Shown here one piece after another: positions 10,697 through 22,649 of a stretch of 64,000 nt of DNA. The notes under the pieces are model-generated. The model worked only from the letters and a program-made list of their open reading frames with translations, ran no database searches and was not told the DNA's origin. Position 1 is the first letter of the stretch. The number at the start of each line of letters is the position of its first letter. Position numbers and translations under genes: made by a program. This DNA comes from Bolinopsis microptera (Eukaryota; Ctenophora; Tentaculata; Lobata; Bolinopsidae), in assembly GCF_026151205.1 (NCBI RefSeq), contig NC_087081.1, positions 6,073,246 to 6,137,245 on the forward strand, read 5' to 3'.

Positions 10697-11267
10697 GATT
10701 ATTGTTAATTAATCAGTTTAACAATTAGTTGATAATTGGTTAATTGGATAATTGATTGATTGGTTTACAGTATTTTTGCATATTATGATGAGTGAGGTTC
10801 ACTGTTACGATTAACTTAGTTTTGTACAATTTTCGTCGTTATTTATTTAAGTAATTCAGAAGAGATCCCGGGGAATATGTGCCCGTCCTTACGTTTTAAC
10901 CAAATTAAGTAGTTCGATTATTACCTTTTAAAAGTACATTGACTCAGGTTTATTTTTATAATATTGATAGAAATACCTTCTTCTTTCTATTTTACCTACT
11001 TTGATACATCGAGAATCATTGATATAAATTTCGTTTTTGGTATGCTTGCCGATGTTGATTTTTATCATTTTGATAACCAAGTAGATTGAATTAACAGAGA
11101 TTAAGTGTGGTATAGGTGATTGGATAGAAGATTTTTGCTTGATATACCACGATAAATTTTTAAATATTATCATGAACCTTATTTGCCAAGATGATTTTTC
11201 AAGATGGTGGAAAATATTGATTTTTTGCGAAGATGTTATGGTATATTTGAATACTATTAGATATATA
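10697..11267. other. No gene recognised
   Basis: AT-rich flank after the pseudokinase. A minus-strand open frame at 10928-11320 is Lys/Ile/Asn-rich, without a domain, and runs into the neighbouring transposon, so I regard it as chance. Confidence 0.5.
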
Positions 11268-12124
11268 CCGTAAATTGGGGTAAAATCGCCGTGTCGGGAA
11301 ACTTCGCCACTATTTTTCAAATAATCATTTTACTGTTTTGAATTGTTAGGAGATCGAGTTTTTGTATAGTATTGTGTTGAACAAATGGTTATAAAGGTAT
11401 TCATATTCAAAAATAAACGTTTACTATGTTAATTAAACTCAGGCAACATGAAATATTGCTATAAAGTGGCTAAAATTTCCTGCTTGCATATTTCCCATAT
11501 TTTACAATTATATCCTTAATTAATTCTGTGTGACATCATTAGCATATGTCCTGTTCATTTAAGGGCAAATTTAGTTAGCCATGATGCACACAATTACTGA
11601 TATTATAAAGTTTTCAAATTTGTGTGTGGCGAAGTTACCCTCTTCTGATCCCATCTGTTCGGCGAAGTTTGGCGCGAAATTCGCGCGCGGCTGGCAAAGT
11701 CACGCACGTGTATTGGCGAAGTTCGACTACATTTCTACTTCATCCCGGCGATGTTACCCGCAGCATGGCGATGTTACCCCGGCGACCAAATTGCCCATTG
11801 TAACACGCAGGCTAGAGCTAGATAAGTAAAATTGGCAGGTATACCAAGGAAATATAATTGAGTTTCGAGTGGTATGGTGCTTAGCACCGAATATGGTATA
11901 GTTTCAGAATGGCGAAGTTACCCCATATTGCAGGGTAACTTCGCCCTGATTTCAGTGGCACCAATCTAGCTGACTATTTATGCCTGGCTGATGTGGTTCA
12001 TACGAAAACATTTGCTTTACCAATCCTGTTCATATGAGCTATAAACTTTTTCAAGTACTCGTGTCGTATTTTCTAAATAACATGAAATAGCTGTAAAACA
12101 TGGCGAAGTTCCCCCATTCTACGG
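11268..12124. mobile_element. TA-flanked inverted-repeat transposon (non-autonomous, Tc1/mariner-like)
   Basis: The left end CCGTAAATTGGGG...TCGCC mirrors the right end ggcgaagttcccccattcta followed by cgg. Both ends are bordered by TA, the target duplication expected for Tc1/mariner/pogo-type elements. At least six more copies of a ggcgaagttaccc-like motif occur inside in both orientations, for example around 11303, 11630, 11660, 11713, 11750 and 11912-11940. There is no transposase. The internal motif copies could be transposase-binding sites, which is inference. Confidence 0.75.
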
Positions 12125-13674
12125 TAATCTAATGGTAAATTGTTGGATTGGAATTTATGGCGCTGTTCCTATGTCGCTGTGTTAAATGTAGCCAAATTCT
12201 CAGAAATATTTCGTTTCAACAACTTGTGTGTCTTTTTTGTCCTACAAGAGAAATCCGAATCGTATTCAAATTTCTAAATGGATTGTTATATGCCATTGTT
12301 CAAATCATATAATTTATTTTTCCTTGACCTATTGGACGATTTCAGGCTGAAAAACGACTCTTTCGGATGCACCAGTGACTACTTACAAGCTATTGGATCC
12401 CCCGGCCCCCCATTGGATCTACACCGAACAGTTGAAACGTGAACAAAACATGGCTACAAAACACCCCACCCCGAACAGTCACGATATGATACTTGAATGT
12501 TGAAGCAGCTAGCTGAATCCAGCTGATTGCTGTTGCAAATCATCTGTTTTGCTTGCCGGTAAGAGAGTTATTACCTTACCAACACTAGCAGATACACTGC
12601 AATCAATTTTAAATCAAGCACTTTTGTAAACTCTATAGCAACTTGCAAACTAAAAACGAGCGAGTATTCTATACGAGATATTGTTTAAATAACTTCATGT
12701 TGGGTTATCACCGCACGTTGTATTTGTAAGGGAATATAACTGGTGCGTGCACGCCAACGTGTCATATCACGTGATCACGTGTCAGGAGCACATGACGTTT
12801 AATCACGTGCACGTGGGCTGTTTAACTGTGCACGTGCACCTGTTGTGTACTCGCAACAAGCACAGTAATACAGAGTGCTTGGTTGCACTTGGTTGGTCAC
12901 TATAAAGCGATTGATTGCATTTTTATCCACTCATTAATGGCTTTTTTCTCGCTGATGTTCGCTCAATTTGCTCCTACTTGAGCTTCACAAGTACACTGCT
13001 GGCCCCGTCGAAATGCCTGTGAAATACCGTCAAAACTGATTATTATTACCGACCATAATTTGTATTGATAAACACACATGCCCTAAAATGAAGTTTCATA
13101 CCCTAGTTGTGTTTCATCTGCATAAAAAGTGATAAAAAGCTGAGAACTATATTTTGACGCACCACTGGCCCTATTCGACCGGGCCGGTAGCATATTGCAC
13201 AACTGAATAGATCGTCGTAACTGTCTTGTTAAGTTGTTATAAAACACTTGGTTCCTGGAATTAATTTCTCTTATTTGTGCTCTGCACTGTATTTATGAAG
13301 TGTCATTCATTCCTCTTAAACAGTTCAACAAGTTTATTATTCAGTTGATTAAGATTTCTCATCAGTTGTTGATTAGGCTGTATTCATGCGCAATAACCAT
13401 TTTAGAGAAGAGACTTAGTGTCGTTGGACAGTTGATGTTACATTATATTACAATGTATAAGCGTTGAGTTTGACGACATATTTAATATTTGCGTAGTTTT
13501 ATGAGAGAAATAGTTTTATCGGCCTTAGCTTTTGAAGCGTTATTTGAAACTGCATTAATTTGATGTATTCTAAGAAACTTTGCTCAAACTCTAAGGTAAC
13601 TCTAACAACAAAAAACAAAAACAAAACTGTTTATAAATTCATCTCCACCTATATAGTAAGTGACCCGTTACACG
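12125..13674. other. Intergenic region upstream of the TRIM-NHL gene
   Basis: Contains a cluster of E-box palindromes at 12745-12835 (next entry) and a possible exon of unclear ownership at about 12346-12440: after tttcag, a frame starting LKNDSFGCTSDYLQ stays open for about 30 codons. I could not join it to either neighbouring gene. The TRIM promoter is presumably in the last kilobase, but I see no TATA box that stands out. Confidence 0.4.
12745..12836. promoter_or_regulatory. CACGTG E-box cluster upstream of the TRIM-NHL gene
   Basis: Within about 90 bp there are several CACGTG cores, including tcacgtgatcacgtgt and a gtgcacgtgcac palindrome. This motif is the binding site of bHLH-zipper factors of the USF/MITF/Myc type. 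The cluster lies about 0.85 kb before the TRIM start codon. Similar clusters occur elsewhere in the window, so it may reflect local repeat history as much as regulation. Confidence 0.4.
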
Positions 13675-16600
13675 ATGGTCGAAATCTCGAAGAGAGAATC
13701 AGAAGGAGAGGTGATCAAGAGGAAGGAATTCAACGAGGATGGCAAGGAGGTCAGGACCGAAGTAGCCTCCCCACCACCCAGCTCAGTCAGGGCTCAGAAT
13801 ATCGTCCAACAAGTTGAGAATGGAAGGGAGGAAGTCGTCCAGAAGAAGTAAGTTACACGTGACTATTTATGGGTGGGGGTGCTTATTTCGGCTTTTTTTC
13901 GATTGGTTATTTTTTTTTTTCGAATAAACGGCTAATATAGTAATATACCCCCAAAGTTACTAATGATTTGTAATATTAAATATATTAATAATATTATTAG
14001 TATTAGTTTTATTAGTAATTTGACCAAAACCCATAATCATGGGTAGAGTGGACCGCTGCCAGAGTCTCTCTTTCCAAACAAAAGGAACTGATATTAATAT
14101 GAATAACCGTCCACAAATGGAAAATGATACGGAGAATGAAATCGCTCGCTCGCTTTTCCCATTCATTCACAGCTTACGAATTGTAATAAGTTTCGATTAA
14201 TTACATCAATCGCATGCTGTAAAAATCTCTTTGGGTTGCTTTCGGGTCGATACCTAGTATTTCGGGATAAGGGTGATAGTTAGTGTCCAATAAGCTGATG
14301 TTTATTGAATCTTATTGCCGAGTACAGCTACCTTCGGGTAGTTCTTCTTAATCTATTACAATTGTAAATGATTGGGAAAAGCGAGCGACCTATTTCATTC
14401 TCGGTATCTTTTCGAATTTGCGGACAGTTGTTCAAATTAATATCATTTCCTTTTGTTTGGGAAAGAGAGACAATGGCAGCGGTCCAATCTACCTATGATT
14501 ATGGGTTTTAGTCAAATATCATCTCTTTTTGATTATAATGTCAGGGTACTTTACAAAACTGAAAACTTATGAAAACTCTTTTGGAGTAAAAGCAGCCAAA
14601 CTATGGAACCTGCTCCTCAAGGAAGTTAACACAATCCAAGTCTTGGAAACTTTCAAATCCTTCCTTGCTAAATTCTTGAAAGGGTTCCCGGATACCCCGC
14701 CCACAAAAGGGTATACCGCCATCTTCTGGAATGGACTCTACAAAAAGATCTAAGCCATGAGGAGTGATTGGAGGACGTACTTGATACTGTTGTCCAGAAG
14801 CGATCCCTGCCGAACCTACCTAAAGTAACCTAAAGTAAAGTAACAAAGTCGAGATGTAAATTCATAACTTCATTAATAAGGAGGTAATTTCAACAATTTC
14901 GAAATTTTACCTTTGAAAACATTTCCTTGTGCAATGTGCATGTGTTTAGGTAAGCATATCTGTCGATCACTGACTGAATATGCCACTTTATACTCATTTA
15001 AGTTGGCATTAAATTCATATATAATGCCATTTAACTGCCGTGGGAAAGCAAAATTTGTTCGAAATCACGAATGAGCAAAATTCTTACCTTTCACACGTGC
15101 AAACTTTGAGCGGACGTTGCGTGCGCATACAATATTTAATCACCATAAATTTTTGCATATTGGTGTTTTATATATTGTTTGATAATCATGCAAAGTTTCA
15201 AAAGATTTCAAATAGAACCTTGGATCACAACGGGATTTCAAAGTTGACAGAAAATGGTGAAAATAGCAATTTTCAGTGATTTTAGCAATTTTATATCAAT
15301 TTGGGCGTGTCCCCACGTGTGCAACTTTTCGATTTTTAACTTTATAACTAGCCTAATGCACAATATAGACCTATATAAAGCAAAACTGAGCTCCACAACC
15401 CAAGGGATGGCCCAACACCAGAGAATACTATTACTAAATCACAACTTTTGTATTTTTATAAAATTATTCTTTCAAAAAGCACTAACTTCAATAGTGAATA
15501 TCTTTATAAAGGATTTTCATAATACTTGAACAATTATCTAACTTCAATACGTCCTCAAATTTTGAGTTGTTACTTTGTCTAAAATCAAGTTTTAAAAACG
15601 GTTAACTTGATGACGTCATCAAGTGGTAATGATGATGTTAAATTATTCTTTCATATAATGTAAACTGAAGTCCAAAAGATTATCTTCAAGACCTGGGGTC
15701 CGAAATGGCTGTATCTTAAAAGCGTTTGAATCTACGGACACTTGAATATAACCTATAATTAACTGCCAAAGCGTATAATGTCTATCTATGCATGATACAG
15801 GATGCACTACATGAAGAATTCGTTGTAACTTTGTTTGAAAAGCATTAATATTTGTTTACAGTCGATTTGGTCAACATTTAGACGCCCTGCAAAATTTCAA
15901 ATCTCTAACTCAATTTTATAACATGGTTTTTAAGGCACCTGAGGTTTTTACCGAATTTCGTAAAATAGTGCTGGCGCGTATTTTATGCAAATTTCTTAAA
16001 AATATCCACATAACTAATATTTATTCCTGTCATCTTTGACGGCGAATTAGAATGTGTTGAATTAAGAATAAACCTACCGAACGACTTCCAATGAGCCTTA
16101 ATACCTGAAAAACAGTAAAGGCGGTATAGTATGGGAGGTGTAAAAGGCACGGTCATGCTTGCCAGCACTGTGATATTAGTGATGTTAGTAGTAATATATT
16201 ATTAGTATTAGTAATAAGTAATCTAACCCCTAATCCCCACTAGATAACTCTCCCTCCCCCAGAGTAACGTTATATATATCAGTAATATTAGTAATATATC
16301 AGTAATATTAGTAATATATCAGTAATATTAGTAATATGTTAGTAATATTATAAGTACTGATATTATTACTCCCTTCAGAGTAACGGACGAGAAACTAGCA
16401 GCTCACATGTGGAATGAGCTAGAGTGCCCCATCTGCCGGGACCACTTCACCACCCCACGTGTCCTGCCCTGTCTCCATGTGTACTGTGAGGCTTGTCTTG
16501 CTCAGGCTGCTGGGTCTAACAGCTACGTCGTGTAAGTTGTCTTAATTAATTATGTTAATTATTTTAATCATGCTCATCATTATCATCATCATCATGATTA

Positions 16601-19600
16601 TGTTGCTTCTTCACTCTTTTCGTATTTGATGTATTTGATGTGGCCAAAACGATCACAGTATGCGAATCAATTTCTGTCTTCAATTAGATTATTCTACTCG
16701 CTCTGAGAATGAAGGCTAATTATGATAATTTGACTAATTATGTTAAATAATGTTGTTTATGTTCTGCTCCTTCAGATGCCCCATCTGCCGTAAGGAGGTT
16801 GCCCTCATCAACGGAGATGTAAGGAACTTCCCCAAGCACAACATGATTGAGAACCTCATCCGTATCCTCACCCTCAACAAAGAGAAGGAGCACAAGTCTT
16901 GTGATGGCTGTGGAAACCGAGGTAATTAGTTGGTATAATTATAATACATTTATACTAATTGGATTATTCGTGAGTTATGAATAAATTAGAAGCAACTGGT
17001 CGAAGAAATTCGTTTAATTATCAAAATTAGTTGAAGAAAAGGTCTGGGTTTTTGATCTGATATTTTATTTGATGTTGTGATTTTGAATACATTGTGTTTC
17101 ATAATTCATTCCAAGATGTACCAGGAAACCTATTACCTTACGAAATAAATTTTATAAGAAAATGCAAAATACGATGAAATTTTAATAAATTCAACCTAAA
17201 AACTAGTGTAAAGCTACCAAATATTTCTTAATGTACTCAAATCTGTTAAAAACAACTAACAATTACTGAATTAAACTAATTTACAGGTGCTGAGTTCTGG
17301 TGCGTAGAAGCTGAAGAAGCTTACTGTAAGGACTGTAAATCTATTTACAGCTCCCTAAAGTACACAAAAGATCACCACATCTTCAACTTTGATGAGCTCA
17401 TCAAGGATAGGTCCCTTCAGGTAATTAGGAATTTAAAGTTATTTAATTAGAATTATCAGGTCTAGAATCTTCTACCATAAACATCATCTTAGCATTTATA
17501 ATAATTGTCCGGTTTTATTTTCGACGTATTATTTAAATCATAATATAATATGTTCTTGGCTCTAGCTGCTCTTATGAAATTCAAACAATTAAATGCAAAC
17601 AGTTAAATGCAAACAGTTAAATTCAAACAGTAAAATTCAAACAATTAAATGTGTTTCTTACCAAAGTTGCACCACACAATATCACATTAACACTAACTGT
17701 TTTCTCCGTTGGCAGGCTAACCACAGAATCCAACTGTGTTCCAAGCATCCTGAAGAGACACTGAGACTGTACTGTGAGACTACCAACGAGTGCATCTGCA
17801 GGGATTGTACCCTAGGTACGATTATAATTCACTGTTATTTATTTCTCCTTTACACGCTTGTGGTTGCGCTTTTAGTATTATATATTGTGGATTTTAAATC
17901 GATAAAAACATAAATTTGTACTATATTATATATGTATTTACTTGTAATTTAGTAAAATTATCTGTCTTAAGGAGAGTACAAGAACATGAAGGTGAAGCCA
18001 ATCAACGAGATCATTGGTTCCCATCGGGACAACGTCAAGGTTGCTCTTGATGCCGTCCAGTCTAAGCTGAAGCCTCTGAACCAGAGCATCAGCATTCTCA
18101 AGGACGAGGAACATGAAATGAAGGTATGTAATTCCACATATCTGTCTGATTAATTTCACTTTCACTAACTCTGACATAAGTTTCGATTTCGTTTTTTTGC
18201 CTTCATTTATTTACACTCGTGAAATATGTGCCGTATTGCTAGCTCTGTAGATAATTCTAATAACACATCTTTGTCCAGGAGCAAGCCAAGAAGGCCCAGA
18301 ACGACATCAAGACCATGATTGAGCGGGTACAGAAATCTATCAAAAACAGGGAACAACATCTCCTTAACACAGGTACTATTGAAGTGCATTTCTAATCGTG
18401 CATTCTGTTTGCTTTTTACTTTAGTCCTAGAGGAAAAATTCGAATGGTATCTAACAACAAATATTTTATATTTTTACTATGGGTCACTGATCAGCTTCCG
18501 ATTGAAAAATGTTGTAAGCCCAAACTTTTGCACACTGACTTATGGACCACTCTGTGTTAACACCGAATTTCACAGGATACTCACATAATTTAAATGAACT
18601 CCTAAATAAACCTTTTGTATTTCAGTTGAGCAGATGAAGCAAGCTAGTGTGTCCCAATTGGAAGCCAAAAGGGAAGAGTTGACCGTTGCAATGCAGTCTA
18701 CCCAGGCCGGTTGTGACTTCGTCGCTAACCTTCTTAACGACGGTTCCGATGTTGATATCTTGGGAATGGAAGCTCAGGTAAATATAGTAACCATAGTAAC
18801 CATATTTACCATATTCATTGAATGATGAACATGAATATGTCGCTCCTCATTTAACTATCAATGTAGATCGTTCAGTGAAGTAATTAAGTCCATACCCAAT
18901 TAATTAAATTTTGTCATAATTTCAGATCTACGAGCGAATGGAGGAGCTGAAGAATGTTGACCTTGACATTGGTGTTAAGAGGAAGAACATCGAGTTCCAG
19001 AAAGTAAACGAGACCATCATCACCACCTTCATTGACGGACTCGGCAAGTTTGTTGTTGAGACATACAACGCCCAGCCTATCAAGGAAATGAGAGAGAGGA
19101 CTTCCACTGGAAGACAAGGAGCCAGCAGTCACGCTGCAACCAGTCATGGGCGTCCAATCAGGTATTATTTACATCTGTATTTCTTATGCATCCTCAAAAG
19201 CTCAAACCTCATGTAGAATCCGGCACAAGTGACATGATCACAGAATCTTACGATTGTTCGGGCAAATATTATAAATATTCTAGAAGGAATAATTCCTTAT
19301 TTCTAAAATTATCTAACGAACTGTTCTCTATTTAGCCCCGGTGAGTTCTCAACTCTGAGATCTGCTGTTGACGGTGACGAGGACCATGTCAAGGGTTTCG
19401 GTGAGGGAATGGGAGACAATATCACTGACCATTACGTCGGTAAAGGTGCGTGATTATTAACTGTTTGGTGATTTAGCGATGATTTGCAGATAGTTGTGTC
19501 AACTACGATTGTCACGATTCTTCATCCATCTTTTACATTAATTAAAAATGCTATACAGTACATAAATTCTTCTCGATGATCCAAAACTCTCGCGAATTCT

Positions 19601-21226
19601 AAAAATCATCATTCCCCAGGTGTCCGTGCTATCGGAGCTCAAGGATGCAAACCTGGAACTGGAGTATGTGAATTCAAGAAACCCATGGGAATCAGTTTCG
19701 ACAAGTCGGGCAACATGTTCGTAGCTGACACAGAGAACAACCGAGTACAGTGCTTGAAGAAGAGCGGAGTATTCTCTCACATCATTGGTGCTGGAAAGCA
19801 GGGCAGTGGCAAGGGAGAACTCAGCAACCCTACTGATACAGCTGTCGACAGTCAAGGGTTCCTGTATGTGGTAGATTCTGGAAATAGCAGACTCGCAGTA
19901 TTCACCACTCAGGTACAAGCTTACTTTCAATTCTCAAACTGTTTAATCGATAAAATGTTTGAACAAACTTTGCCAACGATAAATTGGAAATTTAAATCCT
20001 TCGGCTATTTTCAAAAAGATGTTAACACCTGATTCTTCAGGGCAAGTTTGTTAAGACTATCGGAAGTGAAGGAAAACTAGAGGGACAATTCAACAATCCT
20101 CGCAAGATCTGTATCACTAAGGACAACTATCTGATTGTTACTGATTCTGATAACAACCGTGTCCAGATCTTCGACAGCAGGGTAATTACTCAATTATTAA
20201 ATTAGACATTTATCATCAATGATAATCGTGTTATCAACATATCAATTACTTAATCAATTGATTGAAACTCAATTTAACGAGTTGTTGTAATAATCAATTA
20301 ATTAGTCAATTAACCAATCAATTTATTGATCAATTAATTAATTAATTAACCAATTAATTTTTACAGGGTAACTTCCTGAGAGTAATTGGAGGTGATGATT
20401 ACAATGACCCCAAGGGACGCCTTCACCAGCCGGTGGGTGTGTGCTGTGATTCTCACGGTCTCATCTACGTCACCCAAATGAAGCCTGCTGAGATCAAGGT
20501 ACAATTTACAGCACAATTATATTCCTGTGATGAACTCGTGTAGATTTTGTGTTTTTGCGCGATCGTGGATGCAGATTGTCATGATGATTTCAAACAAAGT
20601 ACAGGCGAGGTTTTTGCCTTTATACAAAATGCACCTATTTAATTGATAAATAATACGCAACTTCATTCCAGATCTACGCCTTCGACGGTGGATACATCGG
20701 TCATTTCGGAAAAGAGGGCAAAGGAAAAGGAGAACTTCTGGGACCCAGTGACATCACAGTTGACGCTCAGGGCGGTATTATTGTGTCAGAATGGGGTAAC
20801 TGCAGAATCTCCATCTTTGACGAGCGTGGCCAGTAAGTTGACTATATAATATATTTATTACATTTACATAACATTATATCTGACTTTGACTATAGCTTTT
20901 GATTTATGTTGCTATAATTCATAATTGCTCCTTGAAATTCAGGTAATACTTACTTTAGGTTACTTTAATATGTTCTAGATTCTAGTGCTCAACGCTAAAT
21001 TATGTTCAAATATTGCGTGTCCCTCCCAAAAGTTGGTTGGGAATTTGTGCATAATTCTTTACAAGTTGGATAATTTTTAAATCTATTTAATTTCAGCTAT
21101 CACGGAAAATACGGAGTACGAGGAAAGAAGTACGGACAATTTGACGGTCCTTGTTGTGTTGAGCTGAACCAGGATGGTCGCCTGATCGTAGTGGACACCT
21201 GGAACCACCGTATCCAGATATTGTAA
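13675..21226 (+). CDS. TRIM-NHL E3 ubiquitin ligase, 15 exons
   Basis: Exons: 13675-13847, 16379-16531, 16776-16921, 17287-17420, 17716-17815, 17972-18123, 18279-18372, 18626-18777, 18926-19161, 19336-19445, 19620-19912, 20041-20181, 20367-20498, 20672-20832, 21097-21226. All junctions are GT-AG and phases agree; the sum is 2307 nt, 768 residues plus TAA. Order: a charged N-terminus; a C3HC4 RING (Cys74, Cys77, Cys89, His91, Cys94, Cys97, Cys110, Cys113); a Cys-rich B-box1-like segment (about 150-200); a B-box2 (about 210-240); a coiled coil (about 245-440); and about six NHL repeats forming a propeller (about 485-768; motifs such as VADTENNRVQ, VTDSDNNRVQIFD, VVDTWNHRIQIL). This is the TRIM2/TRIM3/TRIM71 architecture. 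I do not see a filamin domain between coiled coil and NHL. The predicted role is RING-dependent ubiquitylation with the NHL propeller binding RNA or protein. The gene looks intact. Confidence 0.95.
14019..14516. mobile_element. Foldback/MITE element with long inverted arms, copy 1
   Basis: Begins tttgaccaaaacccataatc and ends with its near reverse complement (atgggttttagtcaaa). Arms of roughly 150 bp include the shared blocks around cctttt/aaaagg, the gaatgaaatcg region and cattcat. It lies in intron 1 of the TRIM-NHL gene. The arms have diverged and the centre is longer than in the copy at 22261-22617. There is no coding capacity. Confidence 0.85.
14529..14753 (+). mobile_element. LINE reverse-transcriptase C-terminal remnant
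   Basis: A 74-codon open frame reads as the extreme C-terminus of a CR1/Jockey-like LINE protein: SFGVKAAKLWNLL, then FKSFLAKFLKGFPDTPPT, then GYTAIFWNG. This pattern of AAKLWN, FK..L.KFL and PD.PP...GY is characteristic of those ends. It lies between the foldback element and the dispersed repeat in TRIM intron 1. The equivalent position after the second foldback copy (22617-22650) lacks it. Confidence 0.75.
14856..16175. repeat. Dispersed repeat, copy 1 (TRIM intron 1)
   Basis: About 1.3 kb here aligns along its length with about 22660-24180: shared blocks include cataacttcattaat, gaaaacatttccttgtg, cacgtgcaaactttgagcgg, ttgggcgtgtccccacgtgt, aacttgatgacgtcatcaag and the end cttgccagcactgtgat. 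Partial copies lie at 4563-4736, 24300-24500 and 47340-47520. There is no protein of its own. The fixed end cttgccagcactgtgata suggests a defined element terminus. Confidence 0.8.
16254..16345. repeat. About 21-bp tandem repeat near a splice acceptor
   Basis: Three to four units of agtaatattagtaatatatc lie just upstream of the RING-encoding exon of the TRIM gene (acceptor at 16377-16378), in a place where the branch point and pyrimidine tract would be expected. The last unit grades into unique sequence ending cccttcag. Confidence 0.7.
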
Positions 21227-22147
21227 ATCTGCACAAGGTGCACGTGCTTGTATACGTGATGCGCGCGCAAACGTCACACACACGTGGGTTTACACGTGAT
21301 GTGCGCGCATACGTCACACTTGTGCTAGTCAGTCACGTGATGTCTGTGTATCAGTCACGTGACTGAGTGACCACAAGTAACGGGACACTTACGTGACCGT
21401 GAAATGTCACAATTGTAAACTCTCAATTTTGTATACCTTGGCCTCATATACCGTGAAGGTTTCACTTTTGCACCTTCAGAAATGTCTGAAATAATTTTAG
21501 ATTTCTTAAATTTTTGAATTTGCCCTGGTTCCTATTTTTGGATGGAATTGTTCGCCGTAAGTGTCCACCCTGATGCTGCCTTGCCACTTCTATTTGGGGA
21601 CGATTAAAATGTGCGGTTTTAAACTGTTAGTTTTTGCAAATATTTGTCATTTCTATCTACAATCAGCTGGCGTGATCTCAGTGTGATGCATTCTAAAAAA
21701 TTTGAATGCTGAACACTTAACACTCTATTACATTTAATTGTTATTGTGTTTTTGGATTTGGCGAGAAAGTACAGTCGTGTTGACATGGCAACTTTCATTC
21801 AAAAGTACGAGTCACTGGGAAGCTTTACGGTTACTAAGGGGCCAATCAGCTTGTAAACTTGCTCTCTATTTATTGTATAATATATTCGTGTTCATAGTTT
21901 TCCATTTATTTTATTCTTAATCTTAGCGTCGAAGATCAAATATTTATGTATTTATATGTATTCAGTATTGTTAATGTCATTACTTTTTCTAAGATTAATA
22001 GTTATGATATGGTCGTTTTCTTTTTTAAAGTTTTTTATCCCAAGGCCATCATTAATTAACTACCGAAAAAGTAGCTCCAGATTTATTGTCGTTCAATAGT
22101 TGGCCTAGGTTGCAGCCAGCTGAAATTTTTAAAAAAATTCTTCTGCG

Positions 22148-22179
<32 letters not shown>

Positions 22180-22260
22180 GTAATCAACCGTAAGCATTTG
22201 GAAACCCCCTCCCCCGGCCTCAACGATTTTGGGTTTTTTAACCGAATTCCGTATAACTGA
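21227..22260. other. Intergenic region after the TRIM-NHL gene
   Basis: Starts with an E-box-rich stretch (21238-21365: repeated acgtgatg(t/c)gcgcgc and tcacgtgac motifs). No clear AATAAA was noted in the first 250 bp. A run of about 33 C residues occupies 22147-22180, where the assembly is likely unreliable. No gene is recognised. Confidence 0.5.
21238..21370. promoter_or_regulatory. Cluster of CACGTG-related palindromes in the TRIM 3' flank
   Basis: At least four tcacgtga/acacgtg(t/g) sites plus two copies of an acgtgatgygcgcgca-type unit within about 130 bp directly after the stop codon. They are tandemly related, so a small local amplification is likely. A regulatory role is possible but untested. 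Confidence 0.35.
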
Positions 22261-22617
22261 TTTGACCAAAACCCATAATTATGGGTAGAGTGGAGCGCTG
22301 TCAGTGTCTCTCTTTCCCAAACAAAAGGCAATGATATCAATTTGAATGACCGTTATCAAATACAAAATGAAACCGAGAATGAAATCGGACGCTCGTTTTC
22401 CCACTCATTCATGGCTTACGAATTGTAATAAGTTTCGATTTATAACATTTAATCTATTTCAATTGTAAATGAATGGGGAAAACGAGCGTCCGATTTCATT
22501 CTCGGTTTCATTTTGTATTTGATAACGGTCATTCAAATTGATATCATTGCCTTTTGTTTGGGAAAGAGAGACACTGACAGCGCTCCACTCTACCCATAAT
22601 TATGGGTTTTGGTCAAA
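22261..22617. mobile_element. Near-perfect foldback element, copy 2
   Basis: Starts tttgaccaaaacccataatt and ends aattatgggttttggtcaaa. Arms of about 160 bp are nearly perfect reverse complements with a centre of about 30 bp. The very low divergence between arms contrasts with copy 1 at 14019-14516, so this copy is young or has been corrected. It has no coding capacity; a transcript through it would fold into a long hairpin. Confidence 0.9.
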
Positions 22618-22649
22618 TATCATCTCTTTTTGATTATAAATATAAAGTA

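Noticed and set aside
10928-11320. 130-codon minus-strand open frame
   Set aside because: Low-complexity Lys/Ile/Asn composition, no splice context, and it crosses into a transposon end.
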